From the NCBI GenBank assembly GCA_003133245.1, contig PKWM01000035.1, forward strand, positions 1 to 35,975: DNA of 35,975 bases, given 5' to 3'. Positions 16,926 to 23,558 of the stretch are shown here, piece after piece (position 1 is the stretch's first letter; each line of letters starts with the position of its first letter). The position numbers and the translations under genes are program-made. This DNA comes from Rhodoferax sp. GTDB lineage: Bacteria; Pseudomonadota; Gammaproteobacteria; Burkholderiales; Burkholderiaceae_C. A model generated the notes under the pieces. The model had not been told where the DNA came from. It worked only from the letters and a program-made list of their open reading frames with translations, and did not search any database.

Positions 16926-16954
16926 TTGACCAAGCAACCTTCAATCACGATAAA
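16926..16954 (+). promoter_or_regulatory. Candidate promoter of the yghU-like gene
   Basis: TTGACC (16926-16931) and GATAAA (16949-16954) are separated by 17 bases, fitting sigma-70 spacing. Transcription would begin around 16960-16962, only a few bases before the ATG at 16966. Confidence 0.5.
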
Positions 16955-16965
16955 CTGCCTTCTCC

Positions 16966-17841
16966 ATGGAAAATTCATCCTCTTACACGCCACCCAAGAT
17001 CTGGTCTGCCGGCAAAGAAAACGGTGGCCGCTTCGCCAGTATCAATCGTCCGACTGCGGGTGCGACCCATGAAAAGGAACTGCCGGTGGGACGCCATCCG
17101 CTACAGCTCTATTCGCTGGGCACACCCAACGGCGTCAAGGTCACGGTGATGCTGGAAGAGCTTCTGGCAGCGGGACACCTGGGCGCAGAGTACGACGCCT
17201 GGCTGATCCGCATCAACGACGGCGACCAGTTCGGCAGCGGCTTCGTCGGGGTCAACCCAAACTCCAAGATCCCGGCGTTGCTGGACCGCAGCGCAGCGAC
17301 GCCGATCAGGGTGTTTGAGTCAGGTGCGATCCTGGTCTATCTGGCCGAGAAGTTCGGTGCTTTTCTTCCTACCGACGGTGCCAAGCGCGCCGAATGCCTG
17401 TCGTGGCTGTTCTGGCAAGTGGGCAGTGCGCCCTTTCTTGGCGGTGGGTTCGGTCATTTCTACGCTTATGCACCGACCAAGATCGAATATGCGATCGATC
17501 GGTACGCGATGGAGGTCAAGCGCCAGCTTGATGTGCTTGACCAACGCCTTGCGAAAAGTCCCTACTTGGCGGGGGATGAGTACACCATTGCCGACATGGC
17601 GGTCTGGCCTTGGTACGGCACGCTTGCCAAGGGTCAGCTGTACGAAGCCGGTGAATTCCTGCAAGTTCAGGCATATACCCACGTCTTGCGCTGGACGAAC
17701 CAGATTGCCCAACGTCCTGCCGCCCAGCGCGGTCGCATGGTCAACCGCACATTTGGTGAACCAGCCAGCCAATTGCACGATCGCCATGACGCCGGCGACT
17801 TCGACACCAAGACGCAGGACAAGTTGGTCGCGCCGAGCTGA
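16966..17841 (+). CDS. yghU: YghU-type glutathione transferase / glutathione-dependent disulfide-bond oxidoreductase
   Basis: A 291-residue cytosolic protein that closely follows E. coli YghU, a Nu-class glutathione transferase that binds two glutathione molecules and reduces disulfides and organic peroxides. Visible features are FASINRPTAGATHEKELPVG near residues 23-43, the thioredoxin-like domain HPLQLYSLGTPNGVKV with the glutathione-site Thr/Asn, NPNSKIPAL and VFESGAILVYLAEKFG, then a helical domain with FLGGGFGHFYAYAPTKIEYA and DEYTIADMAVWPWYG. The length fits the family. The start is fixed by homology to the YghU N-terminus; no Shine-Dalgarno site precedes it. A broken second glutathione transferase follows on the same strand. 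Confidence 0.93.
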   Translation: MENSSSYTPPKIWSAGKENGGRFASINRPTAGATHEKELPVGRHPLQLYSLGTPNGVKVTVMLEELLAAGHLGAEYDAWLIRINDGDQFGSGFVGVNPNSKIPALLDRSAATPIRVFESGAILVYLAEKFGAFLPTDGAKRAECLSWLFWQVGSAPFLGGGFGHFYAYAPTKIEYAIDRYAMEVKRQLDVLDQRLAKSPYLAGDEYTIADMAVWPWYGTLAKGQLYEAGEFLQVQAYTHVLRWTNQIAQRPAAQRGRMVNRTFGEPASQLHDRHDAGDFDTKTQDKLVAPS

Positions 17842-17876
17842 CGCTTGACTCCCTGTCCTACCAGCAAGATCCAATC

Positions 17877-17960
17877 ATGATCACCCTATACGACTGCCGT
17901 ACGGCTCCGAGCCCACGCCGCGCACACATCCTGCTCGCCGTCGAGTGCTGGCCGTTCTAG
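17877..17960 (+). pseudogene. N-terminal fragment of a second glutathione S-transferase
   Basis: ATG at 17877 opens a 27-codon frame beginning MITLYDCRTAPSPRRAHILL, the beta-1/alpha-1 start of typical bacterial glutathione S-transferases. It then reads AVECWPF and stops at TAG (17958-17960). The usual 200-residue remainder is not found in any frame downstream. It lies 35 bases after yghU, so a tandem transferase pair has probably lost its second member by deletion. Confidence 0.7.
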
Positions 17961-18283
17961 GCTTGGAAGGCGACATCAACGCGCTGGCCGCCGCCGACAA
18001 GGTCGGGCGCAAGCTGCAGGACTTGACATTGGAGCCACCGCATTCATCGCCGCGCCGGCGCAGCACGACCTCAAAAGCGAACGCTGAGCTTTCGCCTGCG
18101 GCATCGATGGAACCGGTGGGGGAGTCGTCATGAGGAACAGCCAAGACAACGTCCTGGAGGTTTGGCTCGACTGTGACCTCGTCCGAGTCCCGTTCCTGGG
18201 GTTCAAACGCAACCGTGCGCAATCACAGGACGCCGCTGCGCAATAGGCTGTCATTACGAGCGACAGATTTTGCAACAGAAAAC
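17961..18283. other. Degenerate region without a recognisable gene
   Basis: Between the glutathione transferase fragment and the tRNA-Phe terminator no frame gives a recognisable protein. A minus-strand frame (17881-18222, 113 codons) is open but starts without a ribosome site and runs antisense over the transferase fragment. A plus frame containing DIGATAFIAAPAQHDLKSER and CGIDGTGGGVVMRNSQ is broken by a stop. Composition is GC-rich, like the accessory region to the left. Confidence 0.4.
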
Positions 18284-18313
18284 AAAAAAAGCGGCCTTCT
18301 TTTGGGGCCGCTT
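18284..18313 (-). terminator. Rho-independent terminator downstream of tRNA-Phe
   Basis: AAGCGGCC and GGCCGCTT (18289-18296 and 18306-18313) are perfect inverted copies with a 9-base loop. On the minus strand the stem runs into seven Ts (18290-18284). It lies 46 bases past the tRNA 3' end. Confidence 0.85.
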
Positions 18314-18359
18314 CTTTGTTCACCCTTTGCCAATCTGTTGATTGCAAAGGGCTTTTAAC

Positions 18360-18435
<76 letters not shown>

Positions 18436-18490
18436 AGCAGGGTGAATTGTATCAGCAAGCCGTGTTCAAAAACTCCCGCAATCGGCCGAG

Positions 18491-19168
18491 TCAAACCACA
18501 GCGCGTTTACCCCGCGTCAAGTCAACGCCCAACTGCTTCAACTTGCGATAGAGATGCGTTCTCTCAAGCCCGGTCTTCTCTGCTACGCGCGTCATGGAGC
18601 CATTTTCTTTGGCCAGATGATATTCAAAATAGGCTTTCTCAAACTCGTCACGAGATTCACGCAAGGGTTTATCGAGCAGGAAACTTTGTTCTGATTGAGG
18701 CCCCGTTTCTGCCACAGCCAACCCGGCCTGATCAACTTTGGAGGCAACATCGATCATTTGCATCGCTGCTGAGGTAAAGACGGGGGCGACTGTCCTGCGG
18801 ATCATGCTGCGCGCCAGTCCTTGCTCGACCGCTTTAAGAAGTTTTTGCAAGGTGATGGGTTTTTCCAGAAACGCCAGTGCGCCAATTTTGGTCGCTTCCA
18901 CTGCGGTATCAATGGTGGCATGCCCACTCATCATGATGACCGGCATGGTGAGTGCGCCGGTGGCGGACCATTCCTTGAGCAGCGTCACGCCGTCGGTATC
19001 GGGCATCCAGATGTCGAGCAGCACCAGATCGGGCCGCTCGCGCAAACGCGCCGCACGCGCTTGTGCCGCGTTCTCAGCGACTTCAACGTTATGCCCCTCA
19101 TCGTTGAGGATTTCACACAACAGATCGCGGATGCCAAGCTCATCATCCACTACCAATATATTTGCCAT
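18491..19168 (-). CDS. NtrX-like response regulator lacking the AAA+ domain
   Basis: A 225-residue response regulator partnered with the NtrY-like kinase just upstream. The receiver domain (residues 1-120) begins MANILVVDDELGIRD, with acidic pocket D8-D9, phospho-acceptor D52 in VLLDIWMPDTDG, and the conserved Lys in AFLEKPIT. After a linker comes a Fis-type helix-turn-helix near the C-terminus, SMTRVAEKTGLERTHLYRKL, as in NtrX and other sigma-54 activators. The central AAA+ ATPase with its GAFTGA loop is absent; canonical NtrX is about 450 residues. So it cannot remodel sigma-54 RNA polymerase and probably acts as a simple DNA-binding regulator. It starts 38 bases after the kinase gene. Confidence 0.9.
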   Translation of the reverse strand: MANILVVDDELGIRDLLCEILNDEGHNVEVAENAAQARAARLRERPDLVLLDIWMPDTDGVTLLKEWSATGALTMPVIMMSGHATIDTAVEATKIGALAFLEKPITLQKLLKAVEQGLARSMIRRTVAPVFTSAAMQMIDVASKVDQAGLAVAETGPQSEQSFLLDKPLRESRDEFEKAYFEYHLAKENGSMTRVAEKTGLERTHLYRKLKQLGVDLTRGKRAVV

Positions 19169-19206
19169 GATTTAGCGCATCCCCTGGGTAAGTCAATGTC
19201 GCGCAA

Positions 19207-21498
19207 CTAAGTCGCAGCGACCTTCTCAATGGCGAATGATAACGACACTTGGGCGCCGATGACTTTACCGCCCACGATCCGGTTGCTGATATCCACACGT
19301 GCAGCGTGTTCATCGGCAATTTTTTTAACCACCGCCAAGCCTAAACCCGTCCCTTTGTCCTTCGTGGTGACATAGGGTTCGAACGCGCGTTTGAGGATGT
19401 ACTCAGGGAAACCGGTGCCGCAGTCAAGCACACTCAGACGCACCCGAGCGGCACTCTCATTCCAACTGGTTTTGATGATCACTTCGTTGCCGACCTCAGT
19501 ATGCCCGGCAGACTCCGAGGCATCCTGCGCGTTTTGCAGCAGATTGTGCAACACCTGACGCAACTGCTGGGCGTCACCTTGTACAGTGGGCGCTCTTGGG
19601 TCGAGCTCCATCTGCACCGGCACCGGCAAGGTTTCACTGGCATACAGATGCAATACGTCGGCCACCAGGGCGTTCAAATCAAGCGCTTTGAGTTCGGCCG
19701 CAGGCAGCCGCGCGTAATCCCGGAACTCGTTGACCAGGCGCTTCATGGCGTCCACCTGATCGACGATGATTTTGACTGATTTGGTGAGCAGTGCCTGCTC
19801 CGGTAGCGCCAACTTACCCTCAAGCTTCATCGCCAAACGTTCAGCTGACAACTGAATCGGGGTCAATGGATTTTTGATCTCATGCGCCAATCGCCGGGCT
19901 ACTTCGCCCCAGGCCTGGGCGCGTTGTGCCGACACGATTTCAGAGATGTCATCAAACACCAACAGTCTGGCCGCACCCGGTAGTTCAGCGCCACGGGCAA
20001 TCAAGGTGATGGTGTTATTGGCTGGTCGCCCACCCAACTCAACCACCGCATTACCCAGTTCAAAGGATTGTTGCCAGTGATCCTGAGTCGCTTCGTTACC
20101 TTCCCCAAGAAACGCGTCAAATTGAGTTTGAATATTTTTCCCAAACATTTCAAGACCTTCAATTTCTGCCAAACGATGGCCGATAAAATCAGCCTGTGGT
20201 ACCCGAAGAATGCGGGTCGCACCTGGGTTGGACGATGCAATCACGCCTTGGGCATCGATCACCATAACGCCGCTCGTGAGGTTGTCGAGAATCGTCTGCA
20301 GGTTGGCGCGCGCCGCGCTCACCTGTTCCATGCTGCTATGCACTGCTGCTCTGGCGTCCGAGAGTTGCTGCGTCATGTCGGCAAATGACCGGGTCAAACC
20401 ATCGAGTTCATCTCTTCCTTGCAAGGATGCTTTTGGCGTCAAATCGCCCGCCGCCACCTGGCGCACGCCGGCCGCCAGCAGCAGCAAAGGGCGTGCTATC
20501 TGATTACCCAGTACCACTGCCAACAGTACCGCACCAAACACCGCCAGGAACAAACTCAGCGTCAAAGTGCCAATGTACATGCGGCGCAGCCCCCCTCGCG
20601 CCAGTGCCCGCTCCTGGTACTCGCGGTTGGCTTGCGTCACGGCCAACGCGTTGGCGACCAATGTTGACGAGAGGGTTTGCGATACCATTAAAAAATGAGA
20701 TTCACCCATAGCGCCCACTCTGGTGACGGGTACCAGCACCAGCGCCTTGATGCGCGCCTCCCGCATCGTCCCGGTCGGCACATCGTCGAGCCCCTCAATC
20801 CAGCTGATCGAGCGCTGCGCGCGTGCATTGCGGAACTGCTGCTGACTGGGCCGTTCGGGATTAAGCTGGTAACGCACCTGACCGGCCGCAGCAATCAACT
20901 GCCCGGAAGCGCTCCACAGCATCAAATCCGTTGCACCCAACTGCTCACGAGCGCGCTCCAGTGGCAATGCGGCACTGACATCGGGCGTATCAGCCAGTTG
21001 AAGCGCCGAGGCATGCGCCTTGTTGACTAATTCACTTGACAGGGTTTCAAGCGTGACCCGTCCCAGGTTGAGGCCGGCCTCCAAAGCTCCTTCAACCTTG
21101 ACATCAAACCAGCTTTCAATCGAGCGCGACACAAACTGGTAGGACACGACGTAAATCAGCAACCCCGGAGCAAAACCGGCCAGAGCAAAAATCGCCGCCA
21201 GTTTGACCAACAGGCGGCTGCCAAATTTGCCCTGCCGCAGCCGCTTGATCAGTCGTAGCGCAATCCACACAATCAGCAGCAGCAACAGGCTGGCAACCAC
21301 CACATTGAGCACAAACAGGCGCGCGTAATTGCGCTCGTACATATCCCGATTGGTGGTGGCCTGCGTCAGAAGAAACAACAGCACCAGCCCAATCGCCACC
21401 ATCGCTGCCAAACCAGCAGCCAGGCTCCAGCGCAAGGCACGTGAATTTCTCAAAGAAAATTTGCTCATACCAGCCGCTTCAGGAGTGGCTGCGCTCAC
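19207..21498 (-). CDS. NtrY-like membrane sensor histidine kinase
   Basis: About 763 residues. Two N-terminal membrane helices (after MSKFSLRNSRALRWSLAAG and around VLNVVVASLLLLLIVW), a third at LAAIFALAGFAPGLLIYVVS, a large extracytoplasmic region and a fourth helix at IGTLTLSLFLAVFGAVLLAVV precede a HAMP domain. Then come a PAS domain (LQTILDNLTSGVMVIDAQGV), a HisKA H-box RRLAHEIKNPLTPIQLSAER, and an ATPase domain with N-box LHNLLQNAQDA, G1 DCGTGFP and G2 GTGLGLAVVKKI. I place the start at GTG 21498: GGAGG lies seven bases upstream and the codon overlaps the DUF4390 stop (GTGA). ATG 21468 is a possible alternative. It is coupled to the response regulator that follows. Confidence 0.9.
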   Translation of the reverse strand: MSAATPEAAGMSKFSLRNSRALRWSLAAGLAAMVAIGLVLLFLLTQATTNRDMYERNYARLFVLNVVVASLLLLLIVWIALRLIKRLRQGKFGSRLLVKLAAIFALAGFAPGLLIYVVSYQFVSRSIESWFDVKVEGALEAGLNLGRVTLETLSSELVNKAHASALQLADTPDVSAALPLERAREQLGATDLMLWSASGQLIAAAGQVRYQLNPERPSQQQFRNARAQRSISWIEGLDDVPTGTMREARIKALVLVPVTRVGAMGESHFLMVSQTLSSTLVANALAVTQANREYQERALARGGLRRMYIGTLTLSLFLAVFGAVLLAVVLGNQIARPLLLLAAGVRQVAAGDLTPKASLQGRDELDGLTRSFADMTQQLSDARAAVHSSMEQVSAARANLQTILDNLTSGVMVIDAQGVIASSNPGATRILRVPQADFIGHRLAEIEGLEMFGKNIQTQFDAFLGEGNEATQDHWQQSFELGNAVVELGGRPANNTITLIARGAELPGAARLLVFDDISEIVSAQRAQAWGEVARRLAHEIKNPLTPIQLSAERLAMKLEGKLALPEQALLTKSVKIIVDQVDAMKRLVNEFRDYARLPAAELKALDLNALVADVLHLYASETLPVPVQMELDPRAPTVQGDAQQLRQVLHNLLQNAQDASESAGHTEVGNEVIIKTSWNESAARVRLSVLDCGTGFPEYILKRAFEPYVTTKDKGTGLGLAVVKKIADEHAARVDISNRIVGGKVIGAQVSLSFAIEKVAAT

Positions 21499-22130
21499 TT
21501 GCCACCCTCCAGATGCAAAACCTGGCGTGACGAGGCTGCGATATCCCATTCACTCTGACCCAGCGTGCCAATTTGAAACGGACGCGGCAACTGGGATATA
21601 TCCAGCCGAAAACGAAAGTCCACAAAATAACGCTGCTCCAGGTCGAGCTCCGCGACATCGGCAATTTTCCAGCGCGACAACCTCTGCACTGCCGCCAAGG
21701 CATCGGGTAATGAATCAAAGTTCTGATTAAGAGCCAAGCCCAAACCGGCCGAAGTGGCCTGGCCCGAGGTGACGTTCAAGCGCCAGCGGTTTGTCAGCGG
21801 TTGATAGGCCAGCCGCATGTGGCGTTCGACGTGGCTCATCTTCTGGTTGGTCCAGTACCAACGTTCGCGCAGCACGTCGACCTGAGCCACAAAAATCATG
21901 GCAACACCTTTGAGCAATGCCTGTTCGACCGCCGAGGACAAATCGAATTTGATGTTGGCGGTCAACAGAACAGCGTCACCGTCACGCTCAAACTTCAGAA
22001 GTGAAATTTCGGCAGCCGGGGACTCCGCCCGCACGCTGTCAGGGTAAGCGCCAACCAAACAAGCGCCCAGCAGCAGCGCGATCAGGTTAAAGCGCGCGTT
22101 TTTCCAGTAATGCGTAATAAAAGCCATCAT
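21495..22130 (-). CDS. DUF4390 domain protein, secreted or periplasmic
   Basis: About 211 residues with a signal-peptide-like start: a short basic region (FITHYWKNARFN), a hydrophobic stretch LIALLLGACLVGAYP and a likely cleavage near VRAES. The mature part has the DUF4390 features: ANIKFDLSSAVEQALLKGV (beta strand and helix), RERWYWTNQ, RMRLAYQPLTNRWRL-type strands, and LEQRYFVDFRFRLDISQLPRPFQIG. The function of the family is not established. It stands between rsmB and the NtrY-like kinase in many Burkholderiales, and here overlaps rsmB by about 40 bases and the kinase by four. That suggests a link to the membrane sensor. GTG 22136 and ATG 22127 are alternative starts. Confidence 0.85.
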   Translation of the reverse strand: MMAFITHYWKNARFNLIALLLGACLVGAYPDSVRAESPAAEISLLKFERDGDAVLLTANIKFDLSSAVEQALLKGVAMIFVAQVDVLRERWYWTNQKMSHVERHMRLAYQPLTNRWRLNVTSGQATSAGLGLALNQNFDSLPDALAAVQRLSRWKIADVAELDLEQRYFVDFRFRLDISQLPRPFQIGTLGQSEWDIAASSRQVLHLEGGK

Positions 22131-23412
22131 GGTCACCTGCCCGATTGTCCGGGACGACGCCTGTATTTGTGGCGTCCAGTGGCAATAAATGCCCGGGCGA
22201 AGGCAGCAAGCTGGCCTGGGTGTTGTACCTAAGGAACGTTTCTATCTGATCCTCGCCTTCAGCCCTGAAAACAGAACAAGTGCAATACAGCAAACGCCCG
22301 CCCGGTTTCAGCACCATCCACAGAGCCTGAAGCAGTCGCTTTTGTGTTGCCGCCAGTTGGGCAATATCAGACTCCCTTCTTAACCAGCGCACGTCGGGGT
22401 GGCGCCGCACCACGCCCGAGGCCGAGCACGGCGCATCGAGCAAAATAGCATCAAACGGTTGCCCATCCCACCAGGCTGACACATCCGCCGCGTTGGCGAC
22501 CAGCACGCGGGCCTGCAAGCCCAGCCGCTGCAGCGTCTCATGGATAAGTTGGCAACGCCCAGCGTCAACCTCGAGGGCGGTCACCCGACAGTCCGCCAGC
22601 TCCAGCAAATGGGCGGTCTTGCCACCAGGCGCGGCGCAGGCGTCGAGCACCTGTAGCGGCGTGGTCGCCGTCAAACCGAACAACAACAAGGGTGCCGCCA
22701 ACTGCGCTGCAGCATCCTGCACTGACACCAGTCCGGCAACAAAGCCTGGCAACTCTGGCACCGGTCTGGCCTGTTCCAAAATGACACCACTACAGCCTAC
22801 TGCGCTGGCGTTCAATCCAGCTTCCTGCAAGGTCTGCAAATAGGGCAACACACTTGCGCGTCTGACATTCACGCGCAAGGTCATCGGGGGATGGCGGTTA
22901 TTGGCGGCGAGGATCGCCTGCCAATGGTCTGGCCAGTCCTTTTGCAGGCGCGCTATCCACCACTTGGGATGGTTCCACAGCGCCACCGGGTTATTGTTGG
23001 TTTGCGCTACCAGTGCTTCGCGTTCGCGCAAGAAACGGCGCAAGCAGGCGTTGATGAAACTGGCCTGGCCCCGGGTGGCAGCGCAGCGCTTGGCCGCCTC
23101 CACCGATTGATTGACCAGCGTAAAGACTTCGTAGGGCGCGTCCTGTTCCTGCCAGGCCAGCGCCAAAGCTGTGCAAAGCAGCGCGTCAGCAGGCGGCGCC
23201 GGCAATTTGTTCACCAACAACTGGCGCAGCGCCTGGGCCCGCCCCAGTGAGCGCAGCACGTGAAAGACCAGGGCTTGCACGCCCGGTCGCAACGCCACCG
23301 GAACGTTACCAATTGCAGCACTGGCAGAGACGCCACCAAGGACGTTCTGTAGCACTGAGGCAGTTGCCTGTAGCTGCTGCCATAAGGGAATTTTCGTTTC
23401 GCTGCTGTCCAT
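22087..23412 (-). CDS. rsmB: 16S rRNA m5C967 methyltransferase RsmB
   Basis: Methylates C967 of 16S rRNA using S-adenosylmethionine. From ATG 23412 the protein is 441 residues: an N-terminal NusB-like RNA-binding domain (FHVLRSLGRAQALRQLLVNK...FINACLRRFLRERE), then a Rossmann methyltransferase with DACAAPGGKTAHLLEL (motif I), LLDAPCSASGVVRRHPDVRW (motif IV with Cys) and LLYCTCSVFRAEGE (motif VI with the catalytic Cys). An in-frame extension to 23535 runs through the repeat at 23436-23475 and the rpoC terminator, so it is not credible. It is first in the rsmB-DUF4390-ntrY-ntrX series. Synonyms sun and fmu. Confidence 0.94.
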   Translation of the reverse strand: MDSSETKIPLWQQLQATASVLQNVLGGVSASAAIGNVPVALRPGVQALVFHVLRSLGRAQALRQLLVNKLPAPPADALLCTALALAWQEQDAPYEVFTLVNQSVEAAKRCAATRGQASFINACLRRFLREREALVAQTNNNPVALWNHPKWWIARLQKDWPDHWQAILAANNRHPPMTLRVNVRRASVLPYLQTLQEAGLNASAVGCSGVILEQARPVPELPGFVAGLVSVQDAAAQLAAPLLLFGLTATTPLQVLDACAAPGGKTAHLLELADCRVTALEVDAGRCQLIHETLQRLGLQARVLVANAADVSAWWDGQPFDAILLDAPCSASGVVRRHPDVRWLRRESDIAQLAATQKRLLQALWMVLKPGGRLLYCTCSVFRAEGEDQIETFLRYNTQASLLPSPGHLLPLDATNTGVVPDNRAGDHDGFYYALLEKRAL

Positions 23413-23435
23413 AGCGTCAATCCATCTGATCAGTA

Positions 23436-23475
23436 GGGGACAGAGCTTGTCGCTTCGCGTACTACGGTCTGTCCC
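23436..23475. repeat. GGGACAGA/TCTGTCCC inverted-repeat element, copy A
   Basis: A 40-base element: GGGGACAGAGCTTGTCGCTT at the left and CGGTCTGTCCC at the right, with perfect 8-base terminal arms (23437-23444 and 23468-23475). It lies between the rpoC terminator and the rsmB start. It shares its left half with copies near 34.7 kb and 10.9 kb. Confidence 0.7.
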
Positions 23476-23480
23476 ACAAG

Positions 23481-23523
23481 AACATAGAAACGCCTCAAGC
23501 CCCTTGGAAAAGGACTTGAGGCG
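23481..23523 (-). terminator. Terminator of the rplK-rpoC operon
   Basis: Downstream of the rpoC stop (35 bases), the minus strand has CGCCTCAAG (23523-23515) pairing with CTTGAGGCG (23499-23491), with further pairing of CCTT and AAGG inside. TTTCTATGTT follows, an imperfect U-tract. Confidence 0.7.
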
Positions 23524-23558
23524 CGATTCTTTCAACTTACTGGAGGGCGGAGCGAGTC

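Noticed and set aside
16613..17149. 178-codon plus-strand frame between the radical SAM gene and yghU
   Set aside because: It overlaps yghU in another frame, has no recognisable domain and no ribosome site.
17881..18222. 113-codon minus-strand open frame after yghU
   Set aside because: No ribosome site and no recognisable family, and it runs antisense through the glutathione transferase remnant.
10892..18359. A prophage, integrative element or CRISPR array in the accessory stretch
   Set aside because: No integrase, transposase, phage structural gene, attachment-site duplication of the tRNA-Phe end, or regularly spaced repeat series was found.
23413..23535. 41-codon N-terminal extension of rsmB
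   Set aside because: It reads through the rpoC terminator and an inverted-repeat element; family similarity begins at ATG 23412.
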